From Nymphalis io (lineage: Eukaryota > Arthropoda > Insecta > Lepidoptera > Nymphalidae), in contig NC_065894.1 of assembly GCF_905147045.1 (NCBI RefSeq), positions 9,399,501-9,463,500 of the forward strand: 64,000 nucleotides of DNA, read 5' to 3'. The translations under genes and the position numbers were made by a program. The notes beneath the pieces are model-generated. The model worked only from the letters and a program-made list of their open reading frames with translations, was not told the DNA's origin and did not search any database. Position 1 is the stretch's first letter; each line of letters begins with the position of its first letter. Below, one piece after another: positions 63,243-64,000 of the stretch.

Positions 63243-64000
63243 CTAGAGCGCCCCGGCGGCACCCCCTCGCGACACTAACGCCGCCATGTGCCTAACATTG
63301 TACGCCAGGTCTGCCGTCTTGATATAGGAATGCTATTTAACCCACCCCCTTCCACTGACCCCACACCCCCCACCCACACCGTCACGACAGAGTGACGTGC
63401 GATAGTTGAAATAATCCAATGAATTAGACTGTTTTTTTTTATATATCATAACATAGTACTAGTTTTAAGTATAAATTTGTATATAGTTTGCTTGAATGCA
63501 AAAATAATCTCACTATATTGGATGCGTTTAAATTGAAAATAATTGGTAATTTCTGTGTTTGCAACTTTTTCAATTCATCAGAAATTCACCAAAGATTGCA
63601 TAAGATTTACCAATTTTTACTGGCGGACATTCATTACTATCATTTGTTGAAAACACAGAAGTTTTCAATTGTTTTGAGGATAACACAGATAAAAACTATA
63701 CATTTTTCATAGACATTGTAATGTATATAGAAAATACACAAACATTTTTTGGAGAAAAAAAATGTAAAGGAGGTAATAACATTAGAGTCAATTCGTATTC
63801 AATACTGTTGCCATCACCGCTGTCACTCTTCTAATTGGTTTCGATTCTTTGGCATGTCTTCATCCATTGTATTGTAGTGCATGGCTTTTTGTAGTATCTT
63901 CGATATCTGCATTAAAAAAAAAATACCGAAGTGTATGGGCACTTTTTTTTAAAGATAATTTGTATGATTAACACTATATGCAAGGATTTGTGATTCCTCC
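63243..64000 (+). other. probable 3'UTR of mnb, to window end
   Basis: No repeat and no convincing reading frame. The first 130 bases are C-rich (CCCACCCCCTT-like runs), then the sequence becomes AT-rich. Two copies of TGTATATA (63478-63485 and 63722-63729) match the Pumilio-binding consensus, as is common in 3'UTRs. An ATTAAA at 63911-63916 could serve as a poly(A) signal. This is inferred from position and content only. Confidence 0.4.

Overview
The window is eukaryotic, AT-rich, intron-dominated DNA. The repeats point to a ditrysian moth or butterfly, perhaps a nymphalid (inference from repeat style; no database was searched). There are dozens of full or broken copies of lepidopteran-type dispersed repeats: a tRNA-derived SINE whose head reads GCCGAGATGGCCTAGTGGTTA, a second SINE with a different tRNA-like head, and a LINE-3'-end-like element containing GGTTTGAAGGGTGAGTGAG. 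There are no bacterial genes, operons, CRISPR arrays or stand-alone RNA genes.

The one gene I can prove is minibrain (mnb, the insect DYRK1A orthologue) on the + strand. Eight exons at 50952-51140, 51886-52033, 52704-52877, 55068-55180, 58144-58353, 60088-60173, 60787-60907 and 61426-61561 join in one frame. They encode the bipartite nuclear localisation signal, the DYRK homology box, the whole CMGC kinase domain and the start of the C-terminal tail (392 codons plus one base). Every junction has GT..AG ends and the phases agree. A very short last coding exon at 63223-63242 followed by a 3'UTR-like stretch is a plausible end. The long tail known from fly and vertebrate proteins is not visible here and may lie beyond the window.

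Bases 1-50951 hold no provable exon. They are most simply read as part of a very long mnb 5' intron, because the first kinase-region exon starts in phase 0 at the exact place where the known family has an intron (after ...HINE) and I did not find the upstream exon. Within this stretch I find three tandem 3'/5' splice-site junctions on the + strand (5215/5216, 27655/27656, 35501/35502) that look like recursive-splicing ratchet points. Two of them are followed by a second donor 39 and 56 bases later. There are also two candidate alternative first exons, 29474-29497 and 37692-37778. Each has an ATG in good context, ends at a donor in phase 0 and could splice in frame to 50952. Several GC/CpG-rich islands (about 28.9, 29.4, 37.5, 41.2, 45.0 and 49.1 kb) stand out from the AT-rich background as possible promoters or conserved enhancers.

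The rest is repeats and hairpins: SINE insertions with intact target-site duplications inside mnb introns, head-to-head repeat pairs, a 28-bp near-perfect hairpin at 36702-36761 and a 38-bp perfect palindrome at 38138-38175. I see no novel multi-gene system. The most interesting candidate biology is the transcription and splicing architecture of the mnb 5' region.
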